Source: Sequoia sempervirens
Lineage: Eukaryota; Streptophyta; Pinopsida; Cupressales; Cupressaceae
DNA: 64,000 nt
NCBI GenBank assembly: GCA_007258455.2
Contig: VDFB02187456.1
Location: forward strand, 29,498 to 93,497
Reading direction: 5' to 3'
Made by a program: the position numbers and the translations under genes. The notes below the pieces were generated by a model that saw only the letters and a list, made by a program, of their open reading frames with translations, did not search any database and was not told the origin of the DNA. Shown here in pieces: positions 36,291-46,464 of the stretch. Each line of letters opens with the position of its first letter. Positions within the stretch are counted from its first letter, which is position 1.

Positions 36291-39142
36291 AGACATGAAT
36301 TAATTAAATAATTATGAATTATTTAATTAATAGTGGAATGTGGACCAAGGACATAATTAAATGTCATAATTATGCTAGGACAAAAATGGTAAAAATAGAG
36401 CTTGCAGGCCTAGGTCATTTTTATGTGTCTACACTAGGAACCAAAATCGACAAAGGTGGTTGGTTCCAATGGATAGGATGTCAATTTTTCCTATATGGGG
36501 TTGATGGAGGAGTGATAGGATCTTTATTATTTTAGAGCTGTGGGATATTCGTTATTTTGTTAGCATCATGCAAAACTTTCTTCAATATCAAATCAAGAAC
36601 TATCAAAAATCTCAATCTATTCCTTTCTAGGAGACCAAATTATACAAAATCTATGTAACCATAATTAACTTTATTACACTATTATTTTTTTGGCTAAGCT
36701 AACCATAAGATCATCAAGATTTAAAGGGATTTTGTGTACATGAAAAAAATTGTATAGTTCATACTCCCACAACCTGTATTGATGACCTTGACATTAGATT
36801 TAGGGGGTGGATGAGTGGCTACCAATGGCAAGTCACTCAAATCAATATGAGAGGAGGATTATTTATATTTGAGAAGATTGAAAAAAATTCATGTTTAGAA
36901 AAAGAGGATTTTTTTGTGCTTCCAACATCTTGCAAGATTCTTCTATTTTTGATACTTATAAAAGTGAACTAATTTCCTTTATATCCATTACCTCAATATA
37001 GCCTAAATGTCACTTAATTGTGTTTCACATTCAACTTTAACTTCATTAAGTTCAGGTGTGTGTGTTCTTGGTTCTTTAGGAGGTGTATCAACAACCTCTT
37101 GTTGAGGATTATTCATTGTTTATTCATAAATATTGTTGTTATTACTCTCATGGGTTAAATAGTATGTTGTCAACATCACTTCTCTAACTCTTGCTACAAA
37201 ATATTAACATGTGGTGTAGGAAATCAAAGTGATTTTTATTGTGTATTCTACACTAGCTTGGGATTTGGGGGATGGATGAATCAACATAATCACTTAGATT
37301 AGCTAAGTTGGTAGCCATATTTTATAGAAGGTCCCAAGAGGTAATGCAATAAAGAGGTTTATAGAAGGTGGATAATTAATTGACACCACTAGTCTATATT
37401 TTTGGAGGTCAACAATATGAACAAATGAAATTCATAGATTATGAAGTACATAGAAAATTGAAATCAAATTAATTAAAAGGTACTGAGCATACTTACAAAC
37501 TATCTAGAATCTTCAAGTCATTAAACATTATTCAATTACGAAATACAATTTTATATTTTAAAATTAAAAATACTTTGTATTACCTCGGTGAAACTTCGAT
37601 GACCACCTCCACTAGCAAGTGTTGTCATCGAAGGTCCTTCAACATCCAAAATGAGATATAAGAATACCATTCATATAACGTTTAGCTCTTCACATGTAAT
37701 ATTTATAATTATTTACTAGTTGCATACCTCTACAATAGATGTCATCATGTAATAGGGAGGTGGAGGACCGTTGAAAACATGGTGAACACTATGATCCTAA
37801 AATTTCATTATAATCATTCAACCAATTTAGTTAATCTTGCATTTCAAAAATAAAATTTAATAAATTAAATTTAATGAACTTGCTAACATTTAGCTAACTA
37901 TCAAAGTTGAATGTGTCATTCAAGAGGGCGTCTATCATCACCATCTCATCAGCTACAAATGTACCCTGGGCACCTACATCCTGACTATCCTCAAGATCAT
38001 AAACACGGAGTGACCCACAAGCCTTACATATACGGGGTGGAACTCTACTCCTCGAAGACTCGCCCACCTCACCCTATTCTAGAGGACTGGTATGTTGTAT
38101 GACGCTCTAGGTGAGGGAACTAATCGACTACAATATATCCACCTCAGCACTCTCCTTCACAATGGAAGGGATAGTCATATGCTCATATGCTAGTCTAGCG
38201 AGTGGTCATCTCGTTGGTCATTGTGTGTCAATACGTGCCCCCACTTTGTCACGTGTGGAACCCTCACCTCTACTCTAGAAGTCTTGCATGTCAAAATAGT
38301 TTAAGATTTTATTGAGGACAAACTCACAGTAGATTTTCCTCAAAAAATATTGTGGTACCTCATTGTTGTTGCATGGAGGATGGTCAAAAACCATCCACCA
38401 CCTTTCCCAAAAATGGTTTTTTATCCCTTGTTGGTTACACTAATGGATAGGGAACCTCTTGCATGTAGGATGTAAAGGTTGATTCATTTTAAGGTTCATG
38501 AATAGTGCACACAAGTCAAATTTTGTAATTTTTTCATCTTTAACTTATTTACATGATAATTTGTGTACATAAAATTATCTAAACTCTCGTCTCTTCTCGG
38601 ACAAACTAGTTATTTGCTTGCTAATTGAATCTACATGAGATATTATAGATTGAAGTAATTGAACAAGCATGGTTTTATGTGAGCTTGTGCCTAAAGGATC
38701 TCTCAACCTTGCAATTAACTCCTTAATTTATTTTTTGTTATTTTTAATTTTCCCCATTAAATTTTCTTGAGTTCCTAGAGCATGATGAGGAATTGTTGCA
38801 GGTGTTTGTTGAGGTTGTTCTTTAGGAGGGATTTGAGCATGAGGTGAATTAGGATTTTGAGGAATATTTGGAGGTGCATTAACATTTCCTAAAAATTAAA
38901 TAAATTTACAAAAAAAAAAAATTAAATCTACCTATTTAATACCAAATTCACACGAAAAATAGAAATTACTTACTCCTTTTACCTCCCCAACATCGTGGCA
39001 ACATTTTCACGAAGATTTGACGAAGAAATCGAGCAGTTCTGACCTTCCTAGAATGTGAGTGCATTATGCAGTGTTTGCAAGCCACGGAGGAGGTTTTTAG
39101 TAGAAGAAAGGAAAGAGTGAAATGAGGATTTGCTTTTTTTTG

Positions 39143-39343
39143 TTTAAACAGGTTATAATGCGAGTGTTTTATAACATGCTCACATTATAGGCGTGTGGTG
39201 ACTAAGCATGATAATTGGTCACTCCAAGCCATAACATGAGCACGTTATAACGCGAGTGTGTTATAACACGCTCGCATTTTGGCTTTTTCTAAAATTCAAA
39301 ATGGGGTGGCCACTTTTTTACCCCCATTTTTTTGCACTCACCC
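39143..39343 (-). repeat. Terminal-repeat-like end with palindromic TTATAA motifs
   Basis: On the minus strand the segment opens at 39,343 with GGGTGAGTGC and reaches AAGTGGCCACCCC, matching the motif at 1,291-1,343. Inside it are two near-palindromes centred on TTATAA: 39,252-39,275 (arms GCGAGTGTG and CACGCTCGC) and 39,160-39,183 (arms GCGAGTGT and ATGCTCAC). The start codon of the seven-exon pseudogene is 280 bp further in. I infer the 5' end and promoter side of a DNA transposon, with the palindromes as candidate protein-binding sites. Confidence 0.42.
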
Positions 39344-41215
39344 TTATTATTTATCTAAATTTATTTCTAGATGTATTTATTTCAGTTAAGCTACTTCAAT
39401 TAAGTTTATTTTTATTACTTGTCTATACACAATCGACTAAAAAGTTTTAGGATTCTCAACTGCACATACAATGCCAACATCATCTTAAGATTATGATTCC
39501 CTAGTTGGTAATTTAAAATGAAGCACCTCTAATACAATGAATTGCTTACTAAGGGATTTTTTTGTTCGTTAAGTTGTATGTATGTTATCTACATCAATTG
39601 ATTGAACATAGGGGGAGCTCTATAGAAACTCTATTTTTTTCTCCTCATCCTCAAGTTTCCCTCTCAAAACAAAACACCAAGGAAAAATAATCCAAGAATC
39701 CCCTCCTCAAGCCTAAGAAGGAGGCATAAATAAGGAGTTTCATATCATGTATTCTCACCCAATGAGAGAGTAGCACATTGCCTCCAACCCACTACCTTAC
39801 CTTAACTCACAAACCCTAAACAAGATCATATGCTTCCTATGTACTCATGCATGTGTGAGACATAGAGAAGATGGGTGTACTTAACACAACCCCTCATCCA
39901 AACCTAGGTAGGGGAGCTTAGATAGTGACAACTCCACAATCCATCTCCTCATACATTAAGTCATGTCACAAGCTTCCAAGGGGTTTTTGAAAAGGTCAAG
40001 TTATGTCCAAAGGTCAAAATTAATTTTCCAATAAGCCTTCCATTCTAAAGTACTTGTCCTAGGTGTCTATTTTCACCTAAAAATTAAGAAAAAAGATCAT
40101 TTAACTCCATTTAAAATCTCTCATAATTATAAATTTGAGTTTTCAACCCAACCATACGCACACACCTTAATATGTAGCCACACATTTTAAAGACATTATT
40201 TTCAAATAAATTAGACCAAGAATTAAAACTATACTTTTCATAAAGAGGAAAAATCTTAAACACATTAAGCCTCAACATTAGCTCATCACAACATAAAAAA
40301 ATCATTAAGTGAAGTGGGTCAATTTAGAGTTCTGATGATTTTCACATTCTCCCATTGGCAATATTTCCATGCACATTCATCACAACATCAATATGTCTAA
40401 TATTGCATAGTCAAAGCACCTTAGTCATAAATAATCATACTCATTTTCTAATTTCATTAGGATAAAAATTCATATTTCAATTGGTGATAATTTCTAGAGA
40501 TGATGTTATATTTAACTCATCATAGAAAATTGAATCCACCTTTCAAGAATAATATAATAATAAGATTTAGGTATAAAATTTCTTTATCTTAATTAATTTA
40601 TCCTTGAAAAAAAAAATATTATTAAATATTACTACCAACACGATACTAAATGTGCATAACTTACCATATTTACTTACCTAAGGTTCACCTTTAGTATGGT
40701 TAGCATTGCCTTCCTTCAAATTAACTTACCTTAAACTAGTTATGAATCCTCTCAAGCCTCTTTGACAATCTTAATGATCTTTATCCCACTCATGGGTGGC
40801 CTCCTTATAAAGGAACATAAATACATTAGTAATTCATTAGAATAGATCTTGGTATAACATCATTCCTTGCTTCATGTTCAAAATCATTGATTAAAGATAT
40901 TTCTCTTGAAATAAATTCACTCACAAGATCACAATTCCATCCTCATCTAGGTTAGATAGCCACCATTCTAAATTTATAAAGTAAAATATATAGCATTAAA
41001 TATTTAAGTGAATTTTAAAGAGCTAGAAGAACTAAGACATGGTCATTTGAATTTGGAAACATCATTATAGTGTAAAATATATAATGGGGTACAAGAGCTA
41101 GTGGTCTCCCATTATAGACAACTTATAAAATAATCTATAATTTTTCAACAATTGCAAACACATTTACAACATGGTATTTAGAGAGAGAAAAAGTTACCCA
41201 CAAGGTTCACTAATG
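39344..41215. other. Anonymous AT-rich DNA, no gene seen
   Basis: No coding frame is recognised. Near 40,345-40,362 the minus strand reads GCCAATGGGAGAATGTGAAA, which resembles the polypurine tract and LTR start of a Ty1/copia element, but no pol remnant lies upstream of it on that strand. Confidence 0.35.
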
Positions 41216-41217
41216 TG

Positions 41218-42188
41218 TGTTGATGGGTGTTTTTGCACTTATCAACACAAGCAATGCATAAGTGCATTACCTCTCTTGAAAGGCAATCTGTTGCAAACAA
41301 GTTGCAGAAAATTACCCCAAGGTCTCTCGGGTGTCAGGTCATGACATGCTTGGAATGTCTCAGTTGTTTCAATGTGATCTTGTTGGTAATCACAGGGCAG
41401 CCTTACGTAAGTTAAGTTGGAAGAGAATTGGTTCTTTGAATGGAGTTTATGAAATTCTGAAATTATGTTCTATTGCTGCAAGTTCAGGACAGCAATCTAA
41501 AACTCCTTCTATGTCATCAGATTTGGCTTTACAATGTGCAATGAAATTTTCCTAAGTTACTATTTAAAAGAAGAGTCAAAAGGGCAGGGAAGAGAGTAAG
41601 TTCCTATACCTGAAACTACCAATGAACAATGATAATGGAGGGTGTACAGTGGACAGCCTTCCTAAAACTAAGTTCCACTTAACCAGATCAACTCACAGTC
41701 TCATGAACTAGTGCAATCTTCTAAGGTCTGCAAATTTTCAACCATTCATTCACCATAAAGCATGAATAAAAGATAGAATTTAAGTGCAGCATTCAATTTA
41801 TGTCCAGACTAGCTTTACACTATTATTTATCATCAACAAACAACAAAAAGCATGGACAAGGAAGGGCATCAACACAGCAGAATTTTTCACCATCAATGAA
41901 CAACATTAACTAATCCACTAACAGCATGCTAACACATAGAACAGCAATGTAAATCTATTCAAATTCACCAACTATGAGGAGAAGAATCATGAAACATGAA
42001 ATTGGAACTCAAGAATCCACCAAAATTAATGAATTTCTATTAAAATTCCAGCAGCATGTCTTTACAACAACTCAACTCTCTCTTGAAAGTGAGAGGATAC
42101 CCCCTATTTATAGTGTCCAAAAAGCAAAATGAATGGCCAAGATTTAATCTCATTGTGTGGCCAAGATTCACTACAAATTAGGGTCTCA
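41218..42188 (-). mobile_element. LTR-like segment with promoter, minus strand
   Basis: On the minus strand a purine-rich tract (ATTGGGGGTAGG) ends at 42,189 and is followed by TGAGACCC, as a 3' LTR would be. About 75 bp inside lies CTATAAATAG (42,104-42,113). The segment can be closed at CATCAACA (41,218). TG at one end, CA at the other, an upstream polypurine tract and an internal TATA box together suggest an LTR of about 970 bp. It lies directly downstream of the large minus-strand gene at 42,302-46,464. No matching copy was seen on the far side of that gene, so an element with paired LTRs is not shown. Confidence 0.42.
42104..42113 (-). promoter_or_regulatory. TATA box in the LTR-like segment
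   Basis: The minus strand reads CTATAAATAG, followed by GGGGGTATCC and a TC-rich leader-like stretch (CTCTCACTTTC). This is a textbook plant TATA context pointing leftward. Confidence 0.55.
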
Positions 42189-42301
42189 CCTACCCCCAAT
42201 ATTTTACAATATAAAATACACTTTTGTCCTCTAGCCTATTTTGTCTTCTAGTGGGCAACACTGTAGCTCTTTTGTCTTTTAGCTAATTTCCTTTGCTACA
42301 A

Positions 42302-45300
42302 CTACTTTGTGAGGAACTCATCATCTATAACTAAATTTCCTTCATGTTTCTTCACAGTAGCATATTCCACAAATTTTTCGATCAATGCCTGGAGCTTGTT
42401 CCATTCAATTATATTGGATTGGAGTACTTGGAATGTCAATTTCCTGGATCTGCTAGTAATTAGATCCCAATCCTTATCAGCCTTTGGTGTATTCTTTACC
42501 ACCTACTAAGATTGAGTGAAGGCTTGAGCAGCAAAATCCATAAAGTCCGGCGTGAGTGTGTTTGTGGCTCCATTCTTCATCTTCTTATGGAAGTGTGGCT
42601 TTATTTTCTCCAGATCTAGCTCGACGATCGGCATATCATAATCCGTCATCAGTTTCAGGTACTCCTCACATGCTATCCTTATTTCCTTGGCCCAATCAAT
42701 ATCAAGCTCCACTTCATGGAGCATTCGTTCCAATATTTATCTTCTGTGATCAAGGCCCAATTTCCAAGTCTCCACAAGCCAATGATTATCCTTCACCAAT
42801 GCAAGCTCTCTTTCCCATGTTCTTTTGGGCATCCTGAGGATAGCCTCAATTTTAGGATACGTAACCCTATACAGCTCTGGGAAGTAGGTGCAGAATTTCC
42901 TTGTGCCCTCAAGTTGTTTTTGCACCTCTAGGAACTTATTTGTTGTCCTGATAGTGCGGCCAATGCCCATATTTCCATTGTAGAGGACTCGCTGGAACCA
43001 ATCCTTTGTGGCTTTCGTCCAGTTCTTTCTCCTTTCAAGCTTGTTGATGTGGTTCTTGGACAACAGCTATGGTGGAACTGATGACATGGTGGGCATCTCT
43101 TCAGTGGATGACCATTATTGTATATATGTTGTTAAATCTGCCACTTGTGCTTTTAATTCCTCCTTAGAGGACTTGTCTTTATGCATATGTTGCACAATAG
43201 TAGCAACTGATCCTTGAAGATGATCATTTTTTTATTCTCTGGTGGCCATTACCAAGTCAATGGTAGAGATATTGTAGCTTACTCCTTCTCCTTCCACCAC
43301 CGAAGTAGCTATCTAGACGGTCTTAGATCCTGAGACATCCATTGTTATTTGGGATCTAATCTTTGGTTTCTTTTCCTTCTTTGTGCTTATCTGTGCTTGA
43401 GCCAAAATGGCTTCCAACCTTGCTTTTGGATCCATAAGGGTGGGGGTCTTCTTTTGCAGTTGCTTTTCTATCCACTCAAGCATCTAGGACCCCTCTTTTG
43501 TTGATTCACGATCACCTTCCTCTTCTTCATCTGAATCTCGAATGAATATAGCTTCTCCCTTTGGAGATTTAGTGGTGGCCATGTGTTCTTTGGGGCTATC
43601 TTCCCCTTCAAATCTCCTTTCTTCTTCTTCTTGCTCATGTTCTTTGTGATGCTCTGCTTTCGGGCTCTTTCTTGTTTCAGCCTCTTCTTCAGGCTTGTCC
43701 TCTTCTTTCTTTTCTTCTTCCTTTTCCTCTTCTCCTCCTGAAAGGGGTATTTCCTCACCATGACTGGGGCTTTTGTCTTGTTCCCCAATTGGAGTTTTTG
43801 TGTTTACCTCCATTTCTTCATTTGTTTATTTCTTCTCTTTAGATGATTGCTTCTTGACTTATTCCCCAACATCCTTCAATTGCTTGGCAAGCTCCTCCTC
43901 AAGTTCCTAATTAGAGGTCTCCATGATGTACTTCGATCTGGGATCCTCATCTTCCTTAGAGGATTGTGATTCCTCTTCTTCTTCGTGAACTACCTCGTCA
44001 ATGACTAAGTGTTGGTGCTCCAAATGCTCATGGTAGTTATCAGGTTCCTCTTCCATTTCTTTAATTTCTTCCCTCATTTTTCTTTCCAACTCCTTGAAAA
44101 TCTAAATTGTTTCCTCCATCATAAGTGGTTCAGTCATAGGAGAAACAAGGAGGCTAGAAACAACTTGAGCTAAGGCAGCTTGCACTGCGAGATTCATCGA
44201 CACTCCAGAAAGCTCCATTGGTATATTTTGCATATGCTTGGTGAAAGCTTCTGGGAGAGTAAGAGTGGGCACTATTGTTGTAGAGGCTAGGGCAACAACC
44301 ATTGATGGAGACATGGAGGAAGAAGAGAGTGAAGAAGTGGTAGTGGAGGAAGAATCTATCACCATAATTTGTGCAATCGGTGAGGTGGAGACAAGGTGAA
44401 CTGAAATGTCCACCGTGGGCAAAGAAGAAGCAAGCACTATTTGCGATCCCAGTGGAGGAGTGATAACAGTGGTAGTAATAGCGGCAGTGAGGGCAGAGGT
44501 GGTAGGTGGAGACTTTGGATGCTCGGCTTCTCCTTCCTCTCCCTCATGGAGTGGGTCCTCCTGAATGATGGGAATCTTTGTGAATCCACCTGATTTCTTT
44601 GGTTTCCTGGAGGGCTCACCTTCTGATGCTTTCCTTGAATACACCTTGTGTTTGGGCTAGCGTTTAACCGCCTCTTTTCTTTTCCTTGACCTGGTAGTTG
44701 GAGGATATTTTGAGGTTTCCCCAAATGGGGCAGCAGCCGCAGTTCCACTATCGGTCTCGCTTTTGAGCTCATCTTTGAGCTCTCCGTATGTCATAGTTAC
44801 ACCTTGGTATTTCAGTTGAGCTACCTATCCATCAACCCATTGTTTTGTCCAATCTTCAATTGGCTTCATCAAAATATCGAGGTCATTGACCTCTTCCTCA
44901 TTCTAGTCAATCAGGGGCAGTGGCAAGTTGGCAACGACATCATATCTTGGATCCACCACTATGTTTTCATCCTCCACAACTTGATCCGATACCGGAGACA
45001 AGTTCACTCTCTTGATGAAGTATGTCGTCATGCACATGTAGTGCCTCATGCGCACTTCTTTATCATCTCTGCAATTTTCCCAAAATTCTTCGACATTGTG
45101 GAGGTGGGCATATTCTTTTCCAACCATCTTCTTTAGTTTTCCATACAAATCCATTCGTGGTCTGGCAGTGTGGAGCTCCAGGTTGTATTCATTTATCTCC
45201 TTTTCAAAATATTCTGCACATTGGGATGTGGGGATTGCATACATACCCTGGCCAAATGTGAGGGGATATGGAATTCCCGGCCTATGCATGTTACTCAAGA

Positions 45301-46464
45301 GGGTATGTGCATGTTGGAGCTGCCTGGAGAGTTCAAGTAATACTAACTGGTCATTTGGGTACCGGGGCAGTTTATATGGTCTCTTTGAGAAGCCCTCGGT
45401 TCTTATGTATGTAAATTTAGGAAACTAAATGAAAAGGAATTTGAACCAGCGGATGAAGGCGTTTGTACTATGTGTGACTCTCCTTTCAAAGTCACCTCCA
45501 AGTAATCTGATGATGTGCCCGATGAAGGCATCATTAACTCTGCAGTAATCCTTCTTGAAATTTCTATACTGAAGATGAGGGTATATGTCATATACCTTTA
45601 ATTCCCTCCCTGAAGTTTGGCTTGGTGCCACAAATAAACCTCTATATTAAACACAGTCAGCTAGCAGATAGACCAGGTATGAGGTCATATAGAATTGGGA
45701 GGTTTTCTTTACAGCTACAAACTGCTCATGTAGGCAGTTGCTAATCATTCCTGCCAAATGGAATTTAGTCTCTCCTCTAATGATTTCTTCTATGAAGTAC
45801 AAAATCCATTCCTGGAAGAAATTTGTAGTCGGGAGGCCCATGACCCTACTTAACAAGGTTACCAAGTCATGGTAATCCTTGTAGAAATCACTTTTGAAGA
45901 GCTCCTGGGGTACTTTGTTTGTGCTTCCCCTCTTCTCCTTTAACCAGTATTGATTGATCAATTTTTTGCACTTGAGGGGGTCAGCCTTCCACATGCTCTC
46001 GGCATACTCCTTGGATGTCTCCTCCATTGCATCGAAGGTGGGGATATGGAAATTTTTCCCTATTGATTTGGTGGACAAATCAGCAAGTATGTTTCCATCT
46101 CTATTTACAATTCTCTTAGTGCTTTCTTGATATGCCTCTCTACAGGCCATTACTAATATGGGAGCCACGAGGGCAGGCGGGAATCCAGCAGCCTTGGCCA
46201 ACCCACTCCTTCTAATCCTTTTGGCATTCTCTATGGTAGGGTTGACGATGACCCTCTGCTTGAATTCATCAATATCAATGTGCCCCAAATTAGTATCTGA
46301 GACCTTGTCCCAATCTGTGGTGACCTTTGACTTGAGGTCCTCTCCTTGAAACTTGTACTTCATTTTATCCTTGTCCTCCTTCCCTCTTGGTGCTTTGGCA
46401 GTTTTCTTACCATTTTCGTTCTCTTTGGATGCTTCCGAAGGTCCTACAGCTGGTTCCATATATC
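42302..46464 (-). pseudogene. Very long single-frame gene of unknown family with 17 in-frame stops
   Basis: A pyrimidine-rich acceptor TTGCAG|GATATATGG puts the exon start at 46,464 and the start codon at 46,459 (MEPAVGPSEASKENENG). One frame runs 4.16 kb to 42,302 with no frameshift but stops at 45,647, 45,425, 44,903, 44,825, 44,657, 44,102, 43,907, 43,859, 43,826, 43,484, 43,313, 43,232, 43,115, 43,067, 42,737, 42,506 and 42,503. The first 500 residues are globular (NILADLSTKSIGKNFHIP, LLSRVMGLPTTNFFQEW, RPYKLPRYPNDQLVLLE). A Ser/Thr/Ala-rich part follows (44,500-44,110), then an acidic Glu/Lys-rich part (44,090-43,480), then a charged helical C-terminus (43,063-42,302). I know of no named domain. 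The layout suggests a plant transposon-borne protein family, related in style to 22,164-25,918. All stops can come from CAG, CAA or TGG by one transition. Confidence 0.65.

Larger units (their letters stand above)
34392..37583. other. Large intron filled with unrelated DNA
   Basis: This 3.2-kb gap between exons 4 and 5 of the minus-strand pseudogene is far longer than its other introns (roughly 70-100 bp). It holds a GGTGATG-rich minisatellite, an AT-rich palindromic repeat, and decayed minus-strand coding-like words near 37,330-36,780 (MATNLANLSDYVDSSIPQIP and PQQEVVDTPPKEPRTH). It is best read as one or more later insertions, but no LTR pair or inverted repeats could be delimited. Confidence 0.4.
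33913..39064 (-). pseudogene. Seven-exon pseudogene of unknown family, probably transposon-borne
   Basis: Exon 1 runs 39,064-38,983 (MHSHSRKVRTARFLRQIF), exon 2 from 38,888 to about 37,899, exon 3 37,796-37,728, exon 4 37,646-37,584, exon 5 34,391-34,305, exon 6 34,191-34,126, exon 7 34,044-33,913. Exons 3 to 7 are 69, 63, 87, 66 and 132 bp, all multiples of three and joined in phase zero. Donors are GAG|GTA or GTG|GTAAGT and acceptors are mostly TAG or CAG; exon 4 has TTGG where AG is expected. Exon 2 is Pro/Gln-rich (NVNAPPNIPQNPN), then helical, then FWERWWMVFDHPPCNNNEVP, and later a C-x2-C pair (RICKACGSLRVYDLED). Ten stops interrupt exon 2 without any frameshift. I do not recognise the protein. 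A terminal-repeat-like motif at 39,343, about 280 bp upstream of the start, suggests a DNA transposon gene. Confidence 0.5.

Noticed and set aside
40345..40362. Minus-strand copia polypurine tract and LTR start
   Set aside because: The short match is suggestive, but no copia coding remnant lies upstream on that strand and no LTR end was found.
42556..42931. Plus-strand frames opposite the long gene (also 45,022-45,428 and 44,804-45,136)
   Set aside because: They are antisense shadows of the single minus-strand frame and show no motif of their own.
42302..46464. A changed genetic code in which TAA/TAG mean Gln
   Set aside because: All 17 stops are TAA or TAG and mostly sit where Gln fits, but CAA and CAG are still common in the same frame, neighbouring pseudogenes also have TGA stops, and the LAZ1 exons use a normal code with a TAA terminator. 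Cytosine deamination explains the pattern more simply.
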